Assembly (NCBI GenBank): GCA_938036875.1
Contig: CALHVX010000076.1
Coordinates: forward strand, 1 to 57,421
DNA: 57,421 nt
Source of the DNA: an uncultured Pseudomonadales bacterium
GTDB lineage: Bacteria > Pseudomonadota > Gammaproteobacteria > Pseudomonadales > Azotimanducaceae
Direction of reading: 5' to 3'
Shown piece by piece: positions 49,906 through 57,421 of this stretch. Made by a program: the position numbers and the translations under genes. Positions within the stretch are counted from its first letter, which is position 1; each line of letters begins with the position of its first letter. Below the pieces are notes generated by a model. That model was not told where the DNA came from. It did not search any database and saw only the letters and a program-made list of their open reading frames with translations.

Positions 49906-51090
49906 GTGCCAAATTACGCAGATCGTTTGTCAACCATTGCGCCTTTTCGCGTGGTGGAAATGCTGGAACGCGCTAGAGAGTTGGAGCGTGATGGGCATCA
50001 AGTTGTGCATTTGGAGGTAGGGGAGCCAGATTTCTCTACTGCCGAACCCATTGTGGCCGCCGGCCAGGAGGCGCTAGGTGCCGGGGCAACCAAATACACC
50101 GAGGCGCTGGGCATTCCGGCCTTGCGTGCGGCCATCAGTGACCACTATGCCAACCAAGGCTTGGAGGTTGATGCATCGCGTATTGTGGTGACCACTGGCG
50201 CTAGTGCAGGCCTGCTGCTGCTGGCCGGGCTGTTGCTGAACCCGGGGGACAATTGGCTGCTGCCGGACCCGGGATATCCCTGTAACGAGGTGTTTGTGCA
50301 GTTGGTTAATGGGCAGGCACGAGCGCTGCCGGTGACCTTCGCGCAGCAGTTTCAGCCCACCGCCGATTTGGTCGCCGAACATTGGGATGCCAATACTCGT
50401 GGCATCTTGCTGGCTTCACCGGCTAATCCTACGGGGGCGTTGTTGGCTGCGGAGGAGTTGGTGGCCATTTCAGACTTTGCGCGTGAGCACGATGGCGTAA
50501 CGGTGCTTGACGAGATCTATCAAGGGCTAACCTATCCAGCGCCAGGTGATGAGAGCAACTACCCCAGCGGCCTTGCGCTGGTTCCGGACCTCTTCATCGT
50601 CAATAGCTTCTCCAAATACTTTGGCATGACCGGCTGGCGTTTGGGTTGGCTGGTCCTACCTCCGGGAGGTGCCGAAGCGCTCACGCCCCTGGTGCAAAAC
50701 CTATTTATCTCACCGCCGGCAGTGTCTCAACACGCAGCGCTTGCAGCCTTTGAGCCAGCAGCCATGGCCATCCACGAGCAACGGCGCCAACGCTTTGAGC
50801 AGCGTCGGGACAAGCTCTATGCCGGGTTACAGACCTTGGGTTTTGGTTTGGGGCCACCGCCCGCCGGGGCATTTTATCTGTACGCAGATCTGGCACCCTT
50901 AGGCTTGGAGATGGATGGTCTTACCTTTGCGCGGCGCTTGCTCGAAGAGCAGCATGTTGCCGTCACGCCAGGGATAGATTTTGGTGGCAACGGTACTAGT
51001 CAGTATGTGCGGTTTGCGTATACCACCAACAGCGACAATATTGCTTTGGGTTTGGAGCGCATTGGCGAGGCCTTGGCGCGATGGGTTTGA
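49906..51090 (+). CDS. PLP-dependent class I aminotransferase
   Basis: 394-residue fold-type I aminotransferase (AspC/DapC-like subgroup). The N-terminal EVGEPDFSTAEPI and TKYTEALGIPALRAAIS, the NPTGALL cofactor region, DEIYQGL, the Schiff-base lysine in NSFSKYFGMTGWRLGW and the C-terminal R in YVRFAYTT are present. Amino acid specificity is not readable. The start is GTG at 49906 with AAAGGA upstream. sfsA follows after 9 bp, so they are probably cotranscribed. Confidence 0.9.
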   Translation: MPNYADRLSTIAPFRVVEMLERARELERDGHQVVHLEVGEPDFSTAEPIVAAGQEALGAGATKYTEALGIPALRAAISDHYANQGLEVDASRIVVTTGASAGLLLLAGLLLNPGDNWLLPDPGYPCNEVFVQLVNGQARALPVTFAQQFQPTADLVAEHWDANTRGILLASPANPTGALLAAEELVAISDFAREHDGVTVLDEIYQGLTYPAPGDESNYPSGLALVPDLFIVNSFSKYFGMTGWRLGWLVLPPGGAEALTPLVQNLFISPPAVSQHAALAAFEPAAMAIHEQRRQRFEQRRDKLYAGLQTLGFGLGPPPAGAFYLYADLAPLGLEMDGLTFARRLLEEQHVAVTPGIDFGGNGTSQYVRFAYTTNSDNIALGLERIGEALARWV

Positions 51091-51099
51091 GAGATTTTG

Positions 51100-51843
51100 A
51101 TGCGGTTTGATCCACCTTTGATGCAAGGGCGCTTAGTACGCCGATACAAACGTTTTCTGGCAGACATTGTGACCGAGTCTGGCGAAACCATCACGATCCA
51201 CTGCCCGAATACCGGTGCGATGCACGGCTGCAACGAGCCGGATTCACCAATTTGGTATTCGCGCTCCGATAACGCCAAGCGTAAATATCCGCATACCCTA
51301 GAAGCCGTGCATACCAAATTTGGGATTGCCGGGGTGAACACATCCCGAGCCAATCGGTTGGTCGAAGAAGCACTGGCGCTGGATCAGATTGAACCCCTGC
51401 GTGGATACGCCAAGGTGAGCGCTGAGGTTAGGGTGCCGGTAGAAGTGGTCAAAGCCACCGATGAGGTTCGTGCTGGTCGATTTGATTTCTGCTTGTCTGG
51501 GGTAACCAGCGGGTCAGATGACCTGCCCTGTTACCTAGAGGTGAAGAGTGTGACTTACGCTTTGGGTTCAGGGTTAGGCGTCTTTCCAGATGCGGTAAGC
51601 ACTCGTGCACTGCGACATTTAGAGGCGTTGTGTGCCTGCCGGGCTATGGGCTGGCGTGCGGTACTGCTGTTTTGTGTACAGCACTCGGGGATCACTCAGG
51701 TTGCACCTGCGGCCGAAATTTACCCGGAGTACGCTCAAGCGCTCGCTCGCGCGCAAACGCAAGGGGTAGAGATATTGGCTTACGCGGTGCGGCTTACGGC
51801 TGATGAGTTTGTGCTCGATCAGCCGTTGCCGGTTGTGGTTTAG
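51100..51843 (+). CDS. sfsA: SfsA family protein
   Basis: 247-residue SfsA (E. coli 234), a nuclease-fold protein first linked to maltose regulation and with DNA-binding activity; role is still unclear. Signatures are LVRRYKRFLADI, HCPNTGAMHGC, the RNKRKYP-like DNAKRKYPHTLE, and the LEVKSVTYA strand followed by FPDAVSTRALRHLEAL. ATG at 51100 is preferred to TTG at 51097. It lies just upstream of dksA-region genes in many gammaproteobacteria, and here close to dksA too. Confidence 0.95.
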   Translation: MRFDPPLMQGRLVRRYKRFLADIVTESGETITIHCPNTGAMHGCNEPDSPIWYSRSDNAKRKYPHTLEAVHTKFGIAGVNTSRANRLVEEALALDQIEPLRGYAKVSAEVRVPVEVVKATDEVRAGRFDFCLSGVTSGSDDLPCYLEVKSVTYALGSGLGVFPDAVSTRALRHLEALCACRAMGWRAVLLFCVQHSGITQVAPAAEIYPEYAQALARAQTQGVEILAYAVRLTADEFVLDQPLPVVV

Positions 51844-51852
51844 CTGCGGCTG

Positions 51853-52845
51853 TTAAGCCGAGGGTAAGTTTTTCAACAGCGCTTGGTAGTCTGCTGCGCT
51901 AGCAAGCCTCGCTCCATAGTGTTGCACTAAAGTTGCGGCAGCAAAGTTAGCAAGATGCGCGGCGTGTGCAGGTTCCATGTTGTGGCACATGCCATAGAGG
52001 CAGGCGCCCGCATAGATATCGCCAGCGCCGTTGGTGTCCACTGCATTAACGCTAAAACCTGGGGTTTCGATGCGTTTGTGGCCGTTAGCGTAAATGCTGC
52101 CTTTAGCGCCGAGGGTTACATTCACTTCGCGTGCAACATCACAAAGCTCGGTGACCGCTATGTCGAGTCGGTCGGTGCCGGTAAAGGTCAGGGCTTCTTC
52201 TGCGTTGCAAAAAAGTTGATTAACGCCATTGCCCAAGATACTGCGCAAGTTATCGCCAAAAAATTCCACCATCGAGGGGTCAGACAAACTTACCGCAACT
52301 TTGGTGTTGTGTTGCTCGGCAATCTCACGGCAGGTCACCGCAGCGGCTAGTGCGGTTGGTGATGAGCTGAGGTAGCCCTCCACGTAGTAGTAGTCTGACT
52401 GGCGCAGCGCTTGCTCATTGATGTTGCTCTCAGCGAGTTCGGTTGAGATACCCAAAAAGGTATTCATCGACCGCTCTGCATCATGGGTCACCATGATTAA
52501 GCAGCGACCGCTGGTGCCTTGCTCGGCGCTCGCATTGGCGTTGAGGGTGACACCGAGGTTGGTGAGATCTTTGAGGAAAAATTGACCCGTTGCATCATCT
52601 GCAACACGGCAAGAGTAGAAGGTGTTGCCGCCCAACGCTTGCACCGCAGTGATGGTGTTTGCTGCTGAGCCGCCGCCTACGCGTTTGGGGGTAGACTCGC
52701 TTAAGGCAGCAACCAAGGCATCTAAACGCTCTTCTTCGACCAAGGTCATGTGACCTTTGTCGATGTTGTGGTCGCGCAAAAAGCTGTCGTCCACGCGATA
52801 TTCTTCATCTACTAGAGCATTACCTAGGCCGTATACGTGATACAT
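51853..52845 (-). CDS. PfkB/ribokinase-family kinase (adenosine kinase-like)
   Basis: 330-residue PfkB-family sugar/nucleoside kinase. The N-terminal GLGNALVDEEY, the first signature RVGGGSAANTITAVQALGG and the C-terminal catalytic motif VDTNGAGDIYAGACLYG, with the catalytic aspartate in NGAGD, are present. It is the type often annotated as adenosine kinase in gammaproteobacteria. Substrate not proven. ATG at 52845 follows AAGGATC, and the open frame upstream to 52896 lacks similarity. hemL is 66 bp upstream on the same strand. Confidence 0.9.
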   Translation of the reverse strand: MYHVYGLGNALVDEEYRVDDSFLRDHNIDKGHMTLVEEERLDALVAALSESTPKRVGGGSAANTITAVQALGGNTFYSCRVADDATGQFFLKDLTNLGVTLNANASAEQGTSGRCLIMVTHDAERSMNTFLGISTELAESNINEQALRQSDYYYVEGYLSSSPTALAAAVTCREIAEQHNTKVAVSLSDPSMVEFFGDNLRSILGNGVNQLFCNAEEALTFTGTDRLDIAVTELCDVAREVNVTLGAKGSIYANGHKRIETPGFSVNAVDTNGAGDIYAGACLYGMCHNMEPAHAAHLANFAAATLVQHYGARLASAADYQALLKNLPSA

Positions 52846-52911
52846 CGTTGATCCTTGAATCGTTAGTCTGAAAAGTAGGCGGCTGGTAGCCGCCACCTTG
52901 TTGAATGGTGT

Positions 52912-54216
52912 TTAGTTTAGTTGTGCGAACACTTGGTCTGCCGCATCTAGGGTTTCTTGAATGCTGCTGGCGTCGTGGGCTGACGACACAAAGCCTGCCT
53001 CGAAAGCAGAGGGGGCTAGATACACGCCGCGGTCTAACATCGCGTGGAAGAACTGTTTGAAACGTTCCACGTTGGTGGTTGCCACATCGTCAAAGTTATT
53101 AATGGGTTGGCCTGGCTCGTTGGTGAAGAACAAACCGAACATGCCGCAGACATGGTTGAGCGTGACAGGAACCTTGTGGCTGGCTGCGCGTTCGGTCAAA
53201 CCCGCAACCAAGGTTTCGGTGGTGCGTTCTAAGCCTTGATAAACCTCAGGTGTCAGCGCGGTTAGCAATGCTTGGCCGGCGACAACGGCTAATGGGTTGC
53301 CCGATAGCGTACCTGCTTGGTAGACAGGTCCAGTGGGTGCAATGTGTTGCATGATGTCGGCGCGTCCGCCAAAGGCGCCAACCGGCAAACCGCCGCCAAT
53401 GACTTTGCCTAGGGTGGTGAGGTCAGGCGTAATGCCGTATAGCTGTTGTGCGCCAGCGGCGGCTACTCGAAACCCGGTCATCACCTCATCAAAAATTAGC
53501 AGGCTGCCATATTCCTTAGTGACGCTGCGCAGATGCTCAAGAAAACCGGGTAGCGGTGGAATGCAACCCATGTTGCCAGCAACCGGCTCGATGATGACGC
53601 AAGCAATATCTTGCCCGAACTTAGCAAAGACTTCGCTAACCGCCTCGGGGTTGTTGTATGGCACGGTTAAGGTGAATTCAGCAACGGCTTCTGGGACGCC
53701 GGGCGAGTTTGGAATGCCTAGGGTCAATACGCCGGAACCGGCTTTAACAAGCAAGGAGTCCGCGTGGCCGTGGTAGCAACCGGCAAACTTTAGAATTTTG
53801 TCGCGCCCGGTAGCCCCGCGAGCCAAACGTATGGCAGACATGGTGGCTTCGGTACCAGAGTTCACCAAGCGCACTTGCTCAATGCTTGGCACGCGAGATA
53901 CCAGCAGTTCCGCCATATCGATTTCTAGTGCGGTTGGTGCACCAAAGCCAAGGGCGGCTTGTGCTTGGGTGGTCACCGCGTCAACCACTGGAGCAAAGCC
54001 ATGGCCCATGATCATCGGCCCCCAAGAGCCAACGTAGTCGATGTACCGATTGCCGTCTTCGTCCCACAAGTGCGGGCCAGCCCCACGACTAAAGAATACT
54101 GGCGCGCCACCAACGCCGCTGAAGGCACGAACGGGTGAGTTAACGCCGCCGGGAATGCTCTGTTGGGCTCGCGCGTATAGCTCGTTTGATCGAACTCTTG
54201 ATCCGCTGGTTGACAT
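52912..54216 (-). CDS. hemL: Glutamate-1-semialdehyde 2,1-aminomutase
   Basis: 434 residues from ATG 54216 (E. coli 426). It makes 5-aminolevulinate for heme and siroheme synthesis by the C5 pathway. N-terminal [18 protein letters not shown], the PLP site [14 protein letters not shown] and the catalytic lysine in [17 protein letters not shown] are all intact. The frame extends to GTG at 54243, but ATG at 54216 is a more likely start. Confidence 0.97.
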   Translation of the reverse strand: MSTSGSRVRSNELYARAQQSIPGGVNSPVRAFSGVGGAPVFFSRGAGPHLWDEDGNRYIDYVGSWGPMIMGHGFAPVVDAVTTQAQAALGFGAPTALEIDMAELLVSRVPSIEQVRLVNSGTEATMSAIRLARGATGRDKILKFAGCYHGHADSLLVKAGSGVLTLGIPNSPGVPEAVAEFTLTVPYNNPEAVSEVFAKFGQDIACVIIEPVAGNMGCIPPLPGFLEHLRSVTKEYGSLLIFDEVMTGFRVAAAGAQQLYGITPDLTTLGKVIGGGLPVGAFGGRADIMQHIAPTGPVYQAGTLSGNPLAVVAGQALLTALTPEVYQGLERTTETLVAGLTERAASHKVPVTLNHVCGMFGLFFTNEPGQPINNFDDVATTNVERFKQFFHAMLDRGVYLAPSAFEAGFVSSAHDASSIQETLDAADQVFAQLN

Positions 54217-54257
54217 GCTTGGGTGCTCAGAATGATTCGGCACGCAGTTTACACTAG

Positions 54258-54277
54258 CCGCCCCGTACTTGGGGCGG
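54258..54277 (-). terminator. Hairpin between the ClC gene and hemL
   Basis: 7-bp GC-only stem (54258-54264 with 54271-54277) and 6-nt loop, 41 bp after the clcA-type gene stop on the minus strand. No U-tract follows. Confidence 0.5.
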
Positions 54278-54317
54278 GTTGAGATGTGATGAAGTGAGGG
54301 GCCAGGCTAGCTTGGGA

Positions 54318-56153
54318 CTAGTTCACTTCTCGATAGCTGTCGATTTGCTCTTTGGTTACAACGCCGAGGATCGGGGCGATCAAGGGGGCAGAGGTGCGAC
54401 GCACGCAGACGGCTTCGGCGCCAGAACTGTTGAGCGCCGCTTGCGCTTCTAGCAGGGTGACCCGAGCATCCACGTTGGTCACGTCTTTGCGCATGCCGGG
54501 CAGGCGCAGCAGACTGATCAAGGGCGCAGGCTCTGGCTCGGGCATCACTTCATCAACCAACTGATCATCCGATTTGCTTGGGTCTTGCATTGCGGTGGCG
54601 ATGACCTGGGGTAAAAATCTTGCCGGTAGGTCATCTAGAAACGCCTGCAGGTCTGGTGCGTGAAGCACGCAGCGGATGTCGCCGGGTTCGGTCTCGACCA
54701 ATATCCAACGAGGCTTGCGAGCCAGTGCCTTGTGGGCGCTCTCCACATCGACTTCAGGTGGCAGACGCGCGATAGAGCGTTCCATCACGGAGGTCACCCC
54801 AACCCGTTGCATGTGTTGGGTCACCGGACTTGGTGGGTACTGCAAACCTAAGGTGTTGAGGGTGCGCAAGAACACGCCCTTGCTGCCGAACACTTCGCTG
54901 GTGATCATGGTTGCCACAACAATGATAAGCATTGCGGGCAAGATCACGTTGGGGTTGGCGGTAAGCTCTAACACAGAAACCAACGCGGCAAGCGGGGCCT
55001 GCAGCACTGCAGCCATCATGGCCGACATACCGAGCATGACGTAGAAACCATCGCTCGACATGTCGGCTGGGTTAGTCAGCGAGCCTAGTTGGCCAATCAG
55101 TGCACCGACACAGGCGCCAATTAACAGCGAGGGACCGATGAGTCCAACGGGTAAACCTAGGCCGGTGGCAGCCGCGCTGGTCAGCATCTTGCCAAGTACG
55201 ATAAGCACCAAGGTCATCATGCCCAGCTGCCCCAGCATGGCGGCACCTAAGGTGTCGTAGCCGATCCCCATAACCTGGGGCACACCAATGGATATGCCGC
55301 CGGTGATGATTCCTGCGAGTAAACATCGAAGCAAAAAGGGGCGGTCGTTGAGCGTGGCAAAAAGCTGAATCAATTTGATGTATCCAGCGGCCAAACAACC
55401 GATGAGCAGCCCAGCAAAGACGATATAAGGAATCTCTAGCAGCGATTGCATATCTAGCGGTGCAACGGTGAAGGCTGGGTCGTCACCAATGAACGTATGG
55501 GTTAGCAAGGTTGAGGTCACCGCGCTAACAATGACCGGGATAAAGCTGGTGAGGGTGTACTCCATCATGACCACCTCCATTGCAAAGATGACGCCAGCCA
55601 TGGGGGTGTTAAAGGAGCAGGCGATTGCGGACGCGGTGCCGCAGGCGATTAAGGTGCGGATGCTGTTGTTCGGCAGCTCGAACTTCTGGCCCAGCAAGCT
55701 GGCGCAGGCGGCGCCCAGGTGGATCGCCGGGCCTTCGCGTCCGCCCGATTGCCCGGATATCAGGCCAATGATGCCGCCAAAAAATTGGACCAAAAAGTTT
55801 TTTAGCGGCAGATGGCCTTGGTGCCTGGATAGTCGTTCCATGACATGGACCACACCCACGCGCCGCTCGGAAGCGTTGAGCCGGTTCAGTAGCAGGCCAA
55901 TGATGCCTGCCCCAAGCACGGCGGTGCTGAAGCGAGTGTAGATGTCCAACTGCTCAAAGGCTTCTGCGTCCCCGCCGGGCAGCAACCAGTTACCCAGGCT
56001 GTACTCGATGGCCACCCGAAACCCAAGGACCACGGCGCCAGTTAACAGGCCGGTAATTAAGGCCAGTAGTGCCAGCTGTGGCAGTGCGTCGACCCCCGCC
56101 AGCTGCCGCCGGAAAAAGTCCATGAATTGCGAGGTAGATTTTTTCCAGGCCAA
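54318..56153 (-). CDS. ClC-family chloride channel/transporter with CBS domains
   Basis: 611-residue ClC protein. It has 10 or more membrane segments and the gating-glutamate motif GGREGPAIHLG; the second helix FNTPMAGVIFAMEVV has the internal proton glutamate seen in exchangers. The chloride motif is GLPVGLIGPSLLIG (GLIGP instead of GxFxP). The first filter motif GSGIP is not evident; VGVVHVMERL occupies that place. The C-terminus from about residue 445 has a CBS-like pair (VTSVMERSI, and a second repeat after 530). The start is TTG at 56153 with GGA upstream, or ATG at 56123. Divergent from the DUF6776-type gene by 51 bp. Confidence 0.92.
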   Translation of the reverse strand: MAWKKSTSQFMDFFRRQLAGVDALPQLALLALITGLLTGAVVLGFRVAIEYSLGNWLLPGGDAEAFEQLDIYTRFSTAVLGAGIIGLLLNRLNASERRVGVVHVMERLSRHQGHLPLKNFLVQFFGGIIGLISGQSGGREGPAIHLGAACASLLGQKFELPNNSIRTLIACGTASAIACSFNTPMAGVIFAMEVVMMEYTLTSFIPVIVSAVTSTLLTHTFIGDDPAFTVAPLDMQSLLEIPYIVFAGLLIGCLAAGYIKLIQLFATLNDRPFLLRCLLAGIITGGISIGVPQVMGIGYDTLGAAMLGQLGMMTLVLIVLGKMLTSAAATGLGLPVGLIGPSLLIGACVGALIGQLGSLTNPADMSSDGFYVMLGMSAMMAAVLQAPLAALVSVLELTANPNVILPAMLIIVVATMITSEVFGSKGVFLRTLNTLGLQYPPSPVTQHMQRVGVTSVMERSIARLPPEVDVESAHKALARKPRWILVETEPGDIRCVLHAPDLQAFLDDLPARFLPQVIATAMQDPSKSDDQLVDEVMPEPEPAPLISLLRLPGMRKDVTNVDARVTLLEAQAALNSSGAEAVCVRRTSAPLIAPILGVVTKEQIDSYREVN

Positions 56154-56204
56154 AACGCCGGTCCGATCTCGAATTTCGATTGGCCCCTAGTATAAGCTCA
56201 AGCC

Positions 56205-56918
56205 ATGATCTGGGCGGAATACAATCGAGAGTTAGGGCGAAATCGGATGCGCCGGGTTTTTCGGGTCTGCTCGTGGCTGGCATTGTTTGCGATTTTGGCA
56301 GGAGCCGGTTACGCCGTCGGTCGGTATTACGGAGATTTAGACCGTCGCTATCTCGATGCGCTCACGGACATGCGGGGCTCGTTGGAGCGTGAGCTAGAAT
56401 CGCTGCGGCGCGAGCAGGTGAACCTCAATATCGAAAAATCCGTTGGGGTTCAGTCTGGCAATGCGTTGCGTGACAGCATCAAAGCACTACACGATGAACA
56501 AGCGCAATTACGTCAAGAGTTAGTCTTTTATCGCAGCTTGATGGCGCCGGATAAGCTCAGCAGGGGTCTTCAGGTTGCTAGCTTTGAGCTGTTTGCTCAA
56601 GACTCTGAGAACTTTACCTACCATCTGCTGTTGACCCAGGTTACAGATCAGCGGGCTAGGATTAGTGGCTCGGTAGAAATTGCGGTGGTGGGAAAGCGCG
56701 CGGGTGAGACGCAGGTGCTGCCGCTCACAGATTTGATGGAGACACAGCGCTACCCTCTGACTTATCGATTTCGTTATTTTCAAGATTTGAAAGGTGAGTT
56801 GCGTTTACCCAGCAGTTTTGAGCCTTTAGAGGTGCAGGTATCGGTAACCGGCAGGGACGCCAAAAAGCGCGAGCATAGGTTTGCTTGGGCAGATGCGTTG
56901 GCCGCTGGCGGTGGTTAG
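56205..56918 (+). CDS. DUF6776-type membrane-anchored coiled-coil protein
   Basis: 237-residue protein with a single N-terminal membrane segment (VCSWLALFAILAGAGYAVG, residues 21-39), then a coiled coil (about 55-105, for example RRYLDALTDMRGSLERELESL in parts) and a C-terminal beta-rich domain (YHLLLTQVTDQRARISGSVEIAVVG, in parts) in the periplasm. No enzyme motif is seen. It matches the DUF6776 family by gene position and shape, which is normally beside a bactofilin. The function is unknown, but an envelope role is likely. Confidence 0.75.
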   Translation: MIWAEYNRELGRNRMRRVFRVCSWLALFAILAGAGYAVGRYYGDLDRRYLDALTDMRGSLERELESLRREQVNLNIEKSVGVQSGNALRDSIKALHDEQAQLRQELVFYRSLMAPDKLSRGLQVASFELFAQDSENFTYHLLLTQVTDQRARISGSVEIAVVGKRAGETQVLPLTDLMETQRYPLTYRFRYFQDLKGELRLPSSFEPLEVQVSVTGRDAKKREHRFAWADALAAGGG

Positions 56919-56986
56919 CGAGTTCTTTCGGCGGTTCGCTCATCCTCTTAAAGGTAGGGCGATCAGCACAGCAAGAGGGTGGCAAG

Positions 56987-57382
56987 ATGGCAAAGAGCAA
57001 GATCGACAAAGGGGTAACCCTGATAGCAGCGAACACCAAGATCGAGGGCAATTTGCACTTTGAAGATCAGCTTTACCTGAGTGGTCGGGTGGTTGGCAAC
57101 CTGGTGTCTGAGCAAGAGGCAGCAACCGTCGTGATTAGCGAAGAAGGTGTGCTTGAAGGTGAGGTGCGTGTGGCTAACATTGTCATCAATGGGCGTGTGA
57201 CCGGTGACGTGTATGCGTCGAACCGGCTCGAGCTTGCCAAGAACGCTCAAATTTCAGGCAATGTGCACTACAAGCTGCTCGAGATGCACTTGGGTGCGAG
57301 GGTAGACGGTCAGTTGGTCCATGAGGATTTCGCTGATGCCTACGCGGCAGGTGCGCAAGAGCTAAACCCGCAGCCCAGCTAA
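56987..57382 (+). CDS. Bactofilin (polymer-forming cytoskeletal protein)
   Basis: 131-residue bactofilin. The central right-handed beta-helix repeats short hydrophobic rungs (for example IEGNLHFEDQLYLSGRVVGNL and ANIVINGRVTGDVYAS, in parts) flanked by short tails. Bactofilins polymerise without nucleotide and localise to membranes, often directing cell shape or peptidoglycan enzymes. ATG at 56987 has GAGG 8 nt upstream; the frame upstream to 56885 lacks family similarity. It follows the DUF6776-type gene by 68 bp and is probably in one operon. Confidence 0.93.
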   Translation: MAKSKIDKGVTLIAANTKIEGNLHFEDQLYLSGRVVGNLVSEQEAATVVISEEGVLEGEVRVANIVINGRVTGDVYASNRLELAKNAQISGNVHYKLLEMHLGARVDGQLVHEDFADAYAAGAQELNPQPS

Positions 57383-57421
57383 TGGTGGGGTCAGAGCCAA
57401 GTGCCAGAGTCATCGATAGCG

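Overview
The window is a chromosomal segment of a gammaproteobacterium, probably a free-living and perhaps marine relative of the Pseudomonadales/Cellvibrionales. The evidence is gene content and order: smpB, ratA-rnfH, bamE and recN; hrcA-grpE-dnaK-dnaJ-dapB; carAB-greA; yhbY/rlmE-ftsH-folP-glmM-tpiA-secG-tRNA-Leu; tRNA-fMet-rimP-nusA-infB-rbfA-truB-rpsO-pnp; and dksA-gluQ-regulator-pcnB...pgi-acs. No mobile element, prophage, CRISPR array or rRNA operon was seen. Coding density is high, and GTG and TTG starts are frequent.

Region by region. 1-4.4 kb (mostly minus strand): the 5' part of an AddB-like repair nuclease, a PEP-CTERM surface protein, an unrecognised coiled-coil protein and smpB. 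4.5-8.8 kb: a sodium:neurotransmitter-symporter family transporter, ratA, rnfH, then bamE and recN on the other strand. 8.9-15 kb: the heat-shock block hrcA, grpE, dnaK, dnaJ, with two sigma-32-type promoters and several intergenic hairpins, then dapB. 15-22 kb: a secreted DUF4412-type protein, carAB, greA and a TauD-like dioxygenase. 22-29 kb: yhbY, rlmE, ftsH, folP, glmM, tpiA, secG and tRNA-Leu(GAG). 29-38 kb: initiator tRNA with a strong promoter, then the translation/RNA operon rimP to pnp. 38-40.5 kb: an accessory patch with a GNAT acetyltransferase, a cytochrome P450 and a small lipoprotein. 40.5-49.6 kb (minus): acs and pgi in one uninterrupted reading frame, a deoxynucleoside kinase, pcnB, a bacterial-enhancer-binding-type regulator without the GAFTGA loop, gluQ, and dksA with a very long lysine/alanine-rich N-terminus. 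49.9-57.4 kb: an aminotransferase, sfsA, a PfkB-family kinase, hemL, a ClC-family channel/transporter, a membrane-anchored DUF6776-type protein and a bactofilin.

Most of the window is a conserved core for translation, chaperones, proteolysis, cell-wall precursors and pyrimidine/arginine synthesis. No complete new defence or mobile system was found. The most notable departures from the core are the in-frame pgi-acs fusion, the histone-H1-like extension on DksA, the atypical regulator in the usual cbrB position with no adjacent kinase, absence of folK-panBC from its common neighbourhood, and an initiator tRNA with a U1-U72 rather than C1-A72 end. All family calls come from reading motifs and gene order by eye; no database search was run.
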